NCBI GenBank assembly: GCA_003254905.1 | Contig: QANU01100881.1 | Span: 62,001-126,000 of the forward strand | DNA from: Nissolia schottii | Taxonomy: Eukaryota > Streptophyta > Magnoliopsida > Fabales > Fabaceae | Reading direction: 5' to 3' | Length of the DNA: 64,000 nt | Part shown: positions 37,552-49,836 of the stretch, piece after piece | How the letters are laid out: every line of letters begins with the position of its first letter | Position numbering within the stretch: the first letter of the stretch is position 1 | Notes under the pieces: model-generated | The model's database searches: none | Told to the model about the DNA's origin: nothing | Seen by the model: only the letters and a program-made list of their open reading frames with translations | Made by a program: the position numbers and the translations under genes

Positions 37552-40500
37552 ATGCAATCTCTGTCGTTGACGCTGAGCAAGAGGCTCTCCACCTCCAAGC
37601 CTCTCTTCAGAATCTCTTCCAACCTCGTCGCTCACGCATCCTCCTCCTCCTCATCCTCCTCCAATCAGCCACCGATCTCCGCCGCCGACGCCGACGTCTC
37701 AAACGGCGCCTCCTGGCCTTCCTCTGCTCTCCACAGCTTGCTCCGCGCTCCGTGGTCCGTCACTCAAAGCCGCGGGATCTCACTCTCCGGATCTGACGTA
37801 AGCATAACCGTTTTCTCCATTTCTTACAAGATTGGAAGAGGATCCTCTCTCGTGCAAATTTTGCAGTTCATCGTCACTGTTGATTTCTTACCTCTTTAAC
37901 TCACAATCAACGGTAATGATGTGCACATGATTAGGTTGTGTGCAATTTACATGTGAGAGGATCCTCTCCTTGCGCGATTACTTTTTATTATGCTGATACT
38001 GTTGAAATCTGATACTTTCCGCTGTTATTGGATGGTTAGGTGAGTATTTTAGGGCTAATAATTGTTGTTCCTGCTTGCGGTGCAGGTTAGAGCTACGAAT
38101 CTAGTTGGGAATCAAGGTTGCGATTTTACTTTTTGTTGTCTAATGTGATGATTTGATATTTTGAGATGTTTATTGATACTACGAATTTGCTTTGCGTTCT
38201 TATTGTGGTGGATGTGCTTGCTTTCAGGGCGCGTTCAAGAGGTAATTATTGATTGATTGAGGAATTGGTTGTGGCCTGGTGTTCATTGAAGGTTGTTGTC
38301 TGACGTGGCATTTTGTTGTTTAATCTGACTAGGTTCTTAAACTGTATCGCCCTTATGAAGGAACAGGAAGTGCCACTATCAAGGTTTAAGTCGATGTTTT
38401 CTCTTTTTTTTATTTGTTTTTTCATTCTTAAATATGCCTGGTTGATGTTACTGACTCTTGACAGACTTCTTATCAAATAATCAATATGATTGTTGTTGCA
38501 TATTATGTTTCCTTAAGGCTTAAGCTATTTTTTGTGACTGGGATTTATTACTGTTTTAGCATTGGATATTTGGAATTGGGGTGGTGTGTAGTGTGCGCAT
38601 GTGCAATGTGTATATGCATTGAACTTCCTTAAAAAGGGAGAATTAGCAAATTGAACAAGTAATTTTGTCATTCAAAGGAAGTGTTATTTCTAATGGCTTT
38701 CATGTGACTTGTCCTTTTAAGTAATGATGAGGGGCTTTTATGCCATTATTATGTGTGGGGGTAATCTTTTTGCGAATTTTGATCACTCTTTAAGATATAA
38801 CTTGGCATATAGAGCCAACACCTTGTATCCAATCCTTGCTCTGTAGTGCGCCTTGATACCTTACTACTTCTGCCCCTCTTTCTCTTCATCTGGTAGCACA
38901 ACATTAAACATTTTCATCAAGTCAGGAACTTTGTTTTCCCCCAACTATGAGTAAGGAGGTGAAGAAGTAAATAGAAAACTACTAGTTGTAATATTGTGAA
39001 TAAAAGTTGTAATACTGTAAATAAAGACAAATAAAAACTTACTACTGCATAACCGGGAGGGGTTTTTTTTTATTTTTTTATTTTTAATAATTTATTCGCA
39101 CGCTTATCGGCTCTACAATGTTTAAGAGATTTATCTGTGAAGTTGTTTGCTACATACATATTCTATTGGACTGTATTGAAAATAAACTAAAGCTTTTTCT
39201 CACTGGGTGGGGGTGAAAATAACACCTAGACAATAGAAAGTAATTTCTCATAGAAGCTGCTTCATTGAAGAATTTGATTTTTCATGACATATACCATAGA
39301 GGGTCATATTGTTTGGACTGATCAAGTAGTTTTTCATTTTAATGACCTTCCCTGAATATTTGGAATTGGAACTGAATGAAATTAATTCAATATTTGTTTT
39401 CTGGTATTGCTAAATGCTTCAGTCTTGTTTATTTGTGTGACCCATGACTCCCAGGTTCCGCCTCACAGTGCAGCTGGTTATGCCACTGCTACTGCTACAG
39501 GGGATGCCATAAAAAGGTTAGTTGGTGTAAATTCAAAGCATTCAATGATAAAGTTGATTGTACTTTCAATTTTGTTAAGCATCCTCCACCATTGCATTTC
39601 TGAGCTTGGTTATTGACTTTACTATTGAGTCTATTTACTTTTTTAAGTGGCATGGATAGCTTGATTTTTGAAAGTTTGAGTGTACATGTAGTTATTACTG
39701 TCATTTTTTAATAGAAAAAAGATGTATTATTAGATAGGAAGAGGAAAATACTTGAGAGGATAATGCATCATTGGAAAGAAACCACAAGGCTGGAGGAAAA
39801 CACAGTGAAAATCCCTGTAGAAATCTCAAAACAAACACAACCACTATTGGCCCAAATGTCAACTCTGCAAATTTCGTGAATAACCTGCAACAAAAGGGAT
39901 AACTTCAATGTATCAAAAGGGCATAATAAGCGTGAATAACCTGTGTAATTTACTGTTGTTGCTTATCTTTGAAGATTTTTTTCTACCCTCTTCTTCTTCA
40001 TACCATTGCTATTTGGTGAAAAACACCACTTTTTCCCCCATTGAATCAAGAAGTGGCTGTGGATCATGCAAACCACTAGTGAAGACTAATGGAAACAACT
40101 TTCTCATCCAATTCCCCCCACTTGAGCCAAAAGGTTTTAGCATTTTAGTTATCAAACAAGTAAGAATTCCTTTCCCGAACCAGCATTAATAGATGAGCTC
40201 CGGGAAGACTAATGGTGTCCTCTACGGGATCTTGGCTGCCTAAACTGAAAGCATCAATAGCCTCATCATTTGTCTCTGAAAAAGCTCCTTCTGAACTTTT
40301 TGTTTATCAGCTTTGCCTCAGTAATCCAGAAGTAGATCTTCATCATCTTAGAAGTTAGTGCCCTTTCTTTGAATCTTATGAGCCTAAACTGTAATTTGAT
40401 TAACCTCATATCCTCAACCTATAACGCACAGACACACCATTTGGGTGCCATTACCTGTGCTGTATCTTGTATAACACACTAACTAAATGTGTCTGTGTAC

Positions 40501-42443
40501 GTGTTCAATTTATTTATTTTTCCTACTTGAACACAAAATGATACAACATATACAAGTGCAGATTTGAAAAAGGAAATAACACAATTTTTAGTTTGTTTTA
40601 AATTTGTAAGCAATTTTTAATACTGAACAAAGAAAATAATACAGGAGCAAACCTTGTATAAAACTACAAATAATATGTCTTTTAATTATAAATATGCCAT
40701 GCCCTTGTTTTACAATTTTTAAAATTAAATTTAATGTGTCTTATGTATCTATTTTATGTGCGTCCTGAGTCCATGTATATCAGTGCCACATAGACCTCTA
40801 CAGTCTACACTTGTTGAAAATGTTACCATCAATGTCAGAAGACCCTGCTTGAACATTCTGCTAATCATGTTCGAACCTTGACTAGTCTATAAGCAGGCCT
40901 CTATCATCTTCGTGAAAGGAGGAAAGTTAATCTTAATCACATAAAAGCCCACACACCTTAACAACAGTAAAAGTAGAATCTTCTTCAACCACTTTAATAG
41001 TTTACATCTTGAACTATACTGACACCGCTAACATTGTTGATTTGTACTTTCTCTATCCCATTATTGAGTGTAGAGGAAATTCTACACGCGTCGACAAATG
41101 CCAAAATTGCTTTGGCATCTATCTTTCCAGTTAGAATTCTGAACCTTATTTTTTGTTTTTTTGTTTTTTTATGAAATATTAAAGTAGGAAGTAGGATATG
41201 AAGAATACAAAGAGATAGGAGGACAAGATATCCTCTTTATAAAAACAAGATCGAACAAAAGAAAAAACCATAAGTAAAGCAAAACTTTCCAATATCTCAA
41301 CATGTCCGAGAGAGAAATCCCTCTGAATAGAATAGATCATGTGATTTACAATAAAAAATGATTCCAAATGCTTAATCCCATCCCAGAAGACTTGCTTGAA
41401 AATTTGACAATAAGAAAATAAGAATTATACTCCAACCAAATCCATCAAATAGTGCCATAAACTGCACATTGCCACAAATATTTGGCTTCCTTCATTTTCT
41501 CAAAACCACCAAAACTATTCGAATAGGAATTGGTTATATAGTGCTCTTTTTCTTTTTTTAATAAGGGCCACTACTTCACCAGGTGGTTTTCTTGTGGGTT
41601 GGAGGATATTCATTCGTTTCGTGTACTATTCTGGCCAATGTTATGTAGATGGTGTTGCCAATGAAAATTGTATTACCATTCTAAGGGGCAAAGAATAGTG
41701 TGTTTTTAGCCAGGATTTGACCAGATACTGTGCTATACAAACATAAAATATAAAAGTCAATAATTTGTTTTGGATAAAATTTTTCCTTTTTAACCAACCC
41801 CACTGCTCGTCCCTATCTTTCTTTGATAATATGCCTGTTGCTGGTTTTTCTTTTGGAACTATACATATTTATAGAAGCTATAGTTTTTGTCCTTACCCTA
41901 ATTTTTGGTTTGGATCCACCTACACCTAGTGTGATGCTTAGTAATTGTTGTAGTATCCTAATTTTTAGTTTAATCTATGCAAGGCTAAAAGGGGCATTAG
42001 ACTTTTCTTAAATACTCTTAATTCTTGAATATTTGACTATAGAAGAAACATTGAAACATTGAGTTCCATCGAGTTTCCCTTCTTCATAGAATCCTGCAAG
42101 TTGTAAACGTTGCTTTGCTTGATGAATTCCCATTTCTCCCTAATCGTTATTTGGCATGTATAGGGTTGAACGAGACAGTGGTTTGAGGAAGGGGGTACCA
42201 AAGACAAAGAGAGAGCAGCTCCTAAAAGCCACTGCATTTGTCCCTCTTCTTTTGTTATACCCCAACGCCTATTCCTTGCTCGCAGCAAATCTCTTTATCT
42301 TCTGGCACACACGTGCGGGTATTGAAGAAATTTTGGCAGATTACGTTCACCATGAAATGACCCGAACTTTCATGGAGATTTCTTTCAGATTGTTCCTGAT
42401 AATTGCAATGAAGGACGTTTTCTTGAATTTTGTATTTGTATAA
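37552..42443 (+). CDS. SDH4: Succinate dehydrogenase membrane subunit 4, mitochondrial
   Basis: Six exons join in frame: 37552-37797, 38086-38116, 38228-38241, 38333-38383, 39455-39516, 42164-42443, giving 227 residues. The N-terminus is rich in Ser, Arg and Leu with few acidic residues, as in a mitochondrial presequence. The membrane part is in the last exon: FVPLLLLYPNAYSLLAANLF, then FWHTRAGIEEILADYVHHE and a final helix. H183 and the D194-Y195 pair match the conserved heme/ubiquinone-site pattern of SdhD-type anchors (H-x10-DY). The protein anchors complex II in the inner membrane and takes part in quinone reduction. It is longer than I recall for Arabidopsis SDH4, because of an extended N-terminal region. 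Exon 3 is only 14 bases long. The last intron is 2.6 kb. Confidence 0.9.
39517..42163. other. Large last intron of SDH4
   Basis: This 2.6-kb intron is AT-rich and without an identifiable element. It begins gttagt and ends tatag. Short open frames in it are not supported as genes. Confidence 0.5.
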
Positions 42444-43566
42444 TCAGCTGGCGCCATGGGTTGCGCGCGCTAACTTGACTTCACAAATAAGAGCCCATTG
42501 AGGAACAAACTTGAGAAAACCGTTATTTGTAGTTTTCAGTCGTTTCTCAGACTTAGTAGTGAGGCAACATGATAACTTTATGATTTTATCGAGTTCATGG
42601 TTGAATTTAAGTGTGTATGGCATTTGTTTTCCCTTGCAAATTAGTGTTTTATATTACAATGATTGTGGTGATTGACAATGAAATATTGTAGTTTTCAGTT
42701 GTTTCTCAAACAGAGGTAAGGCAACATGTCATCGTTCTGATTTATCAGTTTAGTGGATGAATCTAAATGCACATGGCATTTACCTTAAGTTGCAAATTAG
42801 TGTTTATACAATAACGATTATTCTAACCTATCAAACATTCATTAAGCAAACACATTCGTCCAAAATTATTTGTTTTATGTTTTTTTTTGTTAAGTATTAA
42901 CAATTATTTCTTTTAAACTTTATCCTTTCCTCGTTAAAGTGTTGAGAAAAAAAAAATTTAAAAAGGGGAAAACATTGAGAAATAAAAAGAAAGAGAAAAA
43001 TGTGATTAGCTCAAAATTTACATTTTTTTCCCCAAAATTTGTTTTGATTTAATAATTTTTTAAATTTGTATGGGAAGACTTAATAGGCAAATAAATATGG
43101 GTCAAGTAAGCAAGTGTTCTGAATCAGTTTTCTCAATAAATATGAGCCAAGTAAGCAAATGTTCAATGATTTTATATTTTAACACGTTATGCAAAAACAT
43201 TCAAGACTTAAAGCATGAAAAATATTTATAAAGTTATGTTTGAGAGTTTCATGAAATGTAGAAAGAATGACTAAATACTGGCATGGAAGAGAATGACGAA
43301 GAGTGAATAAAGATATGTCAATCTCTTGTTTGATTGTCAAAAAAAATATAGAACAAACATTTATGTGTTTCCTTCATTTTTTGAAAGGTTAAAAAAAATG
43401 AAAATTTTAGGTGTCAAGAGAGAGATAAAAAGTGTTCCTTAATGGTCATTGTATTTCTTCATACTAAATTACTCCTAAAAACATTTCTTTTAACTTAAAG
43501 TCTTTTTTATTTTTTGCTACTCTTTTTCTAGCCACAGTTTTCTAACAATTTTTTTTAGGAGTAAAA
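42444..43566. other. Intergenic downstream of SDH4
   Basis: AT-rich. Two similar phrases near 42530-42560 and 42690-42710 (gtagttttcagt.gtttctca) mark a local duplication of about 150 bp in the 3' region. No gene is seen. Confidence 0.45.
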
Positions 43567-43571
43567 CATAG

Positions 43572-43940
43572 TGTTATGGACCTGGCCCAAAGGTCCATAT
43601 AAGACCTCAGACCCACAAGGCCCACAAAAACACCCACCCCGAAATCAGCTCTCCCACAATAACTGCTCAGAGAGATCCATGGCCCATCATTTCCCGGATA
43701 GCGAAGAATAATCCGGGAAGGAGATTCACAAGTCAGCGAGAATCACGGTCCCCACCCAGGTATTTGAACAAACCAACATACCAGGTACAACCTAGAACCC
43801 AGCTTCCCTGAACTTTACCTTCTAATCCTACCATTGCTGACTTGAGCGTCAGAGTCCTTAAAGGTACCCACACCAAAGTCTAAACCCGCCGAAGAGTTCA
43901 AAGTCCTACTTGCACCGAGGACCACCATCCTCTCGGTACA
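43572..43940. mobile_element. Short solo LTR, 369 bp
   Basis: It starts TGTTATGGACC and ends CTCGGTACA. It is flanked by a perfect 5-bp duplication, catag, at 43567-43571 and 43941-43945. The phrase 'ctgacttgagcgtcagagt' at 43838-43856 is typical of some plant LTRs. No internal region is present. Orientation is taken from the TG...CA ends and is not otherwise proven. Confidence 0.75.
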
Positions 43941-43945
43941 CATAG

Positions 43946-45136
43946 AATTAACAATTTTTGAGGGACTAAAAATATAATTAATCACCATCACCATCATTTG
44001 GGGGTACAAAGCTTGAAAATAGTTAGCTATAAAACTCTTGTAATATATTAACCACCATCTCTGATAAAAATAGGAAAATCGGGTGATTTTATTTTAGAAA
44101 ATTGTGTTGGTAAACACAAATTTGTCATCTCACATGTACATATACAGAATGTTTTATACACTCATAATAAAGTTGGTAGGTCCATAAATAAGAGAACGTA
44201 TTTTAGATAATGAAATTTATTTCTATGGTAAATGAGTATAAATATGAAATGTTAAACTTGTACCAACAAAAGAATTTGTCTTTATTGTTATGTAGGAGGT
44301 GTACGTTGGTATTGTTATGTACGGGTATACATTGGTCAGGTCAGATGGGTTTTTAGAGGTATTTGACTCGCCCAATAAACTTGTTGTCGGGTCGAGCAAG
44401 TGGTTGGACATATGTATGTTTGTGTCTTTGTATTTGTTGGGCTATTTTTAGACTATTTTTTTAAGTCTTTTCCATTTTTTTTATAACAAAACTAATTTTT
44501 TATTAAAAAATTGTATTAACATCACTCAATTTAAGTAAATAATTTTATTATTATTATTATTTTGAAAAAATGGGTTTGTACTTGATCGACCACCTGACAC
44601 TCAATCCTACAAAAGTTTAGGTTCGTTAGGTTTCACTTGATTATATAACTGACCCGATTTGATCTAACGGACTTTGGGTTGGCTAGTTTTGTTGGGTGAG
44701 TCATGTATATCCCTAATTTTTTTATATACTATAAATTCACTTTTATTATGTATGTGTTTAAATGTGATGTGTTAATTTTGTGATATATTAATTATATAAT
44801 GTGTTAATTTTGTGACCATCTGAAAATTTCTCATATAATATAAATTGATTGATGGGGGCGCTAAAAACTAAATGGATGATGGATCATATACGGGAGCGTA
44901 ATGAAATCATATGACAGCAGCTAATGAATGATGCCTATATGAACATAAGATCTCCATTCACACAAAAAGAGGAGTGAGGACCCACCACCACCTGGCTCTT
45001 CCTCTTCATCACATTTCAGAATCATTCAAATCCAAATATATCTTTCAATCCTTTCGTGCAATATCTGCACATCAGATTAGAATCTCCCAATTTTTTTATT
45101 AATATATCATCATGTTAAAAAAAATATATAAATACA
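43946..45136. other. Intergenic, no supported gene
   Basis: Directly after the solo LTR, 'gagggactaaaaatataattaa' resembles the terminus of the foldback Mutator family, so the LTR may have landed in an old copy. The rest is AT-rich with no gene. Confidence 0.4.
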
Positions 45137-45145
45137 AATATTTAA

Positions 45146-46074
45146 TGATTAATTAAGTTTTTAATCTTTATGATATCAAAAAATTTATATTTAGTCCCTC
45201 CAAAAATTTTCGTTAGGATTAGTCCCTGTAAAAAAATTTTGTTCGTTTTTAGTCCTACCGTCAGTTTGGGTTGGACGACGCTAACATGACCGTTAACTTC
45301 GCTACATGGCTTGTCATATGGCACACCATGTGGCATAACTCAAATTTTTAAATTAAACTCATGACTTACCCATCCATCCCAACCTGAACCCAATTTAATT
45401 TAAATTTTTAAAAAAATAAATTTAATAACCCCACCCGGTCTTTTTCCTCACCCACCCCACTCCGTTTTCTCTTCTTTGCACCCCCACCCCATCCAAGGCC
45501 ACGACACTTTGTCTTCTCTTTCCCTTCCTTGCACCCAAGGCCACGATACTTTGCCATCGCCACTCCCTCCCTGCACTTCACCACCGCCACTCCTTCTCTC
45601 CACTTCCCCTCTATTCTCTTCCTCTCTCTCCACCCACCTACTCTCCTTTCTGCTCTCCCCACCGAAGTCGCCACCCACCCCCTCCCTCTATCTCCCCGCC
45701 ACCATCCACCCTACCCCACCATCTCTCCACGCCAAAGCCGCCACCTACCCTCCCTCCCTCTTTCCTCGCCGAAGCGAAGGTGGGTGGTGGCTTCAGAGTG
45801 CAAAAAGAAGACGAGGTGGGGTTATTAATTTTTTTATTTTTTTAAATTTAAATTAAATCAGGTTCAGGTTGGGGTGGGTGGGTGGGTCATGGGTTTAATT
45901 TAAAATTTTAGGTTATGCCACATGGCGAAATTAACGGCTACGTCAGCGTCGTCCAACCCAAACTGACAGTAGGGACTAAAAATGAACAAAAAAAATTTTA
46001 CAGAGTCTAAAAATTTTCGGAGGGACCAAACACAAACTTTTTGATATTATAGTGACTAAAAACTTAATTAACCC
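45146..46074. mobile_element. Mutator-like foldback element with perfect 9-bp duplication
   Basis: Inverted arms at about 45146-45445 and 45810-46074 share the terminus TTAATTAAGTTTTTA, the phrase CAGTTTGGGTTGGACGACGC, and a CATGTGGCATAAC block. The flanks are aatatttaa (45137-45145) and aatatttaa (46075-46083), a perfect 9-bp target duplication. The centre is C-rich on the + strand; its open frames are compositional. It belongs with the elements at 12581 and 61159. Confidence 0.88.
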
Positions 46075-46083
46075 AATATTTAA

Positions 46084-48900
46084 ATTAAGTTATACATCTT
46101 TCAATAGAACTTCGTCTATTCAATTAAGTATTTATATTTATCATTTTGAAGCAAAATTATGTTCACAGTGACCTAGCCCAACCTTAATGGCTTAACCAAA
46201 GGGGTTGGAAAAGGAGCTCGGTGTGGTTTGTTGCAAATATAACCTTATTTTTTTTATTGTTTTTCCTAAGCTTTTGGTTACTTGGCTGTTTGTTTGTTGG
46301 TCTCTTTATGACTAGTTCTCGAGGCTGTTAGATTTATTTGTGTAATGATCTTTGATTGCCTTCCTTTTTGAAAGGTTTGAACTCCTTATTGATATAAAAA
46401 ACAGAAGAAGAAGAAAATAGAAGATCTTGATCTCGTGTACAACAAGTCAACATCAGTTACGAAAATAATACACTTTTCAGGTGCATGGTGATGTCATTTG
46501 TAGCTTTTTTCTAAAAAAAAAATTAGATTAAAATCATAAAAGGATATACAACTTAAATTGCATAGAAAATTTAAAAGAATTTTATAAATAACTCATATCT
46601 ATTAAGGATGTTCATGATTTCCCCCAATTAAATAACTTCTCATTCCAAAATTTATTAAGTCATAATTGAAATTTTGACTTTACGTAATTTAGGATTGCGT
46701 TTGCACCATATTTTGAGTTAACTCAAATTGAATTTAAGTAACATAACTCTTTCAAAGTATTACTCACCATAAATTAATTAATAATATTAACCAAAGGTGA
46801 TTAATGAAATAAGTGATTGATTAGAGAAAGTCTTGTCACTTACTAAGAGAATGAAAGTAAGGTGAGGATGACACTCTTCAAGTAAATCCTTGACAAGTAA
46901 ATCACTTGCTCTTGGGAACTATCCTTTGATGTGGTCTGGTAAGCTATGAACTCTAGTTTTGCTCCTAAGACAAAACCGAGAAGTCTCTAACGTCTTCTAG
47001 TCAAAAAGTGCCCTTTAGTATTGATGTCTACAGTCAACGGTGCCCCTAACCTATGAAGTCATGTCAACCCCAAGTCTATCAAAGTCGCTAGCCCCAAGTA
47101 GTTGTGTATGAGGAAACTAAAAGAGACTGATTTTAGAGATGACAATCCGCCAAGTCGGGGTTAGGTAATACTCTCCTTATCCCTAATATTTATTTTGAGT
47201 AGAAATTTTTAATCATATCCAATTATCTACTTTTGCTAAAAATTCTCCATGATTCTCATATCCATTGAAAATGAATATCCATATTCCCATGAGTATTCAC
47301 GGATTTTAAAAATATTTTTTTAATAATCAAAAATAATAAATTAAAAAGATAAATGCTTTGTTATCTCAAATAATATGTAAGTCAGCTACCCTAAAGTTTG
47401 CATGTTGTACTGATTATGAAATTGCTTATGCATGTGTTGTTTAACTAAGCCATATATTGAATTACGTCTAAGTTGTTTATCTTACTTAACAAATTTGAAC
47501 TAACCTACTTATGCATATAACATGTAAATAACTAACTTACTAGTTATCTAACTAATCACATGATTCTAACAAATAAATAACATGCATATATAAACACATA
47601 TGACTCTAATGAATGACATCGCATGGCATAAACCATTTGACACACTAGAACCTTCACTCACCTGGAATGACTGATGACTAAATACAGACACTAAAAGATC
47701 CTAGCAGAGTAATGTTGTCACTCGTATTAGACAACAACCCATCACACCATGAGAAATTGAATGAATAATTGAAAGGGCTGATTCTAGTGGGCATCGCTAC
47801 AACAACCTAACGTCACTGTGACGACTTGCACCACTATATGGACCTTGAGTCTTTGTATTGAACGTCGGGCCCATTGCCCCTAAAATCTCCTAACCAAAAA
47901 AGGACATATCGTATGTGGAGGCACTGCTTTCCCACAATCACATCTCTTAGACTGAGTGAAAGTTCACGCTTAAAGCGAAACCTTCAAGAGCTCTGAAAGG
48001 AAATTAACTACTAAAACACTTCAGGATAGGTTATATTTATAGGGAGAGCTAACACTCCCACTCTACAACTCTAGCGATGTAGGGCTAAGAGTGTCACTGA
48101 CATCGTTGCTACAACAATGGCTTCGAACTTCAGGGTCATCACACATTGCCATCCCTAGGAAAGACCTCTCTCGGCCATTATTCCTATTATTCCTTATTAT
48201 TTCCTTAAACCTTAAAATCCTTGCTTCACCCAATTGAAGCACTAAAAACTAGTAGATATTTTCCTAAGCCATGGCAAGACATCATCTCAAGGTCAAAAGT
48301 TTTTTGTCTCACCTGCTAAAACCTCTCATACTCAGCCCAAAAATTCTTCTTGTAGAACCCCATGGGACACTCAAGAGGGCGTCTTTACATATGGAGCCCA
48401 TTTTGTCATCCTCTAAGGGCATTGTTGATAAATTATGGTTGTTCATCCTTCCTCAACCTAAGACAGTTCCTTAGTCCTATTTAAGCTCATAATCTCCTCT
48501 AAAAGTACTACGAATCTAGATTTCTAATGTTGTTTATGTTCTAAACCTCTTAAAAAAAAATCAGTTAAGAACATTAATGACTCCGTTGTGGGAGGATCTT
48601 GTGAGCTATGGCAAGAAGAGATCAACCACGAATCACAAATGGCTCACTTAGAACATAACAGAGGGATGTGACATATTAAAGGTCCATGTCACATCCTCCA
48701 CGTCAGAAGCGATGTCGTTTTACACAACTAATAGTACATCTCCTTTAAGCGAAATGATGTTATTGTGCATCTCATATCCACAAAATGTGTGAGCTCACGA
48801 TAAAAAACATGTTGAGGAAAATGGATTTTATTTCAACCTATGACAGTTGATAAAATTAAGTTGACAAAAGTTGAAAATGGAGTGTTTGAGTATTTACATT
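46084..48900. other. Intergenic, unclassified
   Basis: No gene or element is supported. Between 46800 and 48600 the sequence is less AT-rich and could be an old retroelement, but no domain is readable in any frame. Confidence 0.35.
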
Positions 48901-48930
48901 GCAAAGTAGACAAGTTTTCACTTAAATTGA

Positions 48931-49083
48931 TTGATTTGAAAAGTAATGAGACTAAATTGGCCGAAAAATGTAAGATAGATGAAATTAATCAATTTGAAAA
49001 ATAACAAGGATTAAATCGGCCGGAAAATTTTAAGAGGGATGAAGTTGTTTGAGTTGAAAAACAACAAGGACTAAATTAGAGGT
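48931..49083. repeat. Degenerate tandem repeat, period about 59 bp
   Basis: Two and a half units share 'tttgaaaa.taa..aggactaaatt.gccg.aaaat.t.aga..gatgaa'. Divergence between units is roughly a fifth of positions by eye. Confidence 0.7.
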
Positions 49084-49831
49084 TTTTTCTTAATTTTTTC
49101 ATACAATATTTCCTTTGCTTTTTTATCAAGTGTCTTTAGAACACTTAAAAAAAAATATTTGTGGAATTAGGCATAAATGAGCATACTTAAGTTGGAGTAA
49201 AATTTTCTTTAATTACAGTGGGCATTGGATATGTGAATTGAATATGTTGAAAAGGAGATGGGGGTAACAACCCTCCACTTAGTATTAATTAGAAATGACA
49301 AAAGGAGAATGACAAGGGTGAGGGCGGAATTGTGGGTTTAAGAATTTTGAGAGGTGGATGGAGGAGAAGTACGGCATGTATATGTTTTTTGTTAATTGTT
49401 TAGTGGGTTACGATTTGGGCTTTTCTTTTTCTTCTTTTAATTTAAATTACCCTGTTATTCATTTGGAATGGAGTAGAATGAGTGTTAATTAGTGTATCAT
49501 TCATTAGATTGAAGAAAATTATGAGAATATCATGTCATTAAATTATATGATGTGATATTATACTATATATGTGTGTCAAGATTTATATATTATAAATAGT
49601 AGAGAAGTGGTCGTTTGAGAATGTAATTTCGTCAAATTGTAACAAACCTACATAATATAAAATTATTCACAAGAGATTTTAAAATTGAAAAAAAGAGAAA
49701 AGTAAAAAATGTTGTTGTTGTACAAAATGCAGACAAACTACTCAATAGTACAAAAAAGAAAAGAAAAGACAAACTACTCAATTATTTTTTTTCCTAAGTT
49801 GTTTAAGGATAATTCTTTCCTACGCTTCATT
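49084..49831. other. Intergenic, no gene seen
   Basis: AT-rich sequence without a supported feature. Confidence 0.5.
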
Positions 49832-49836
49832 TGAGC

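Noticed and set aside
45408-45856. Overlapping frames up to 126 codons
   Set aside because: They lie in the C-rich centre of the foldback element and have no family similarity.
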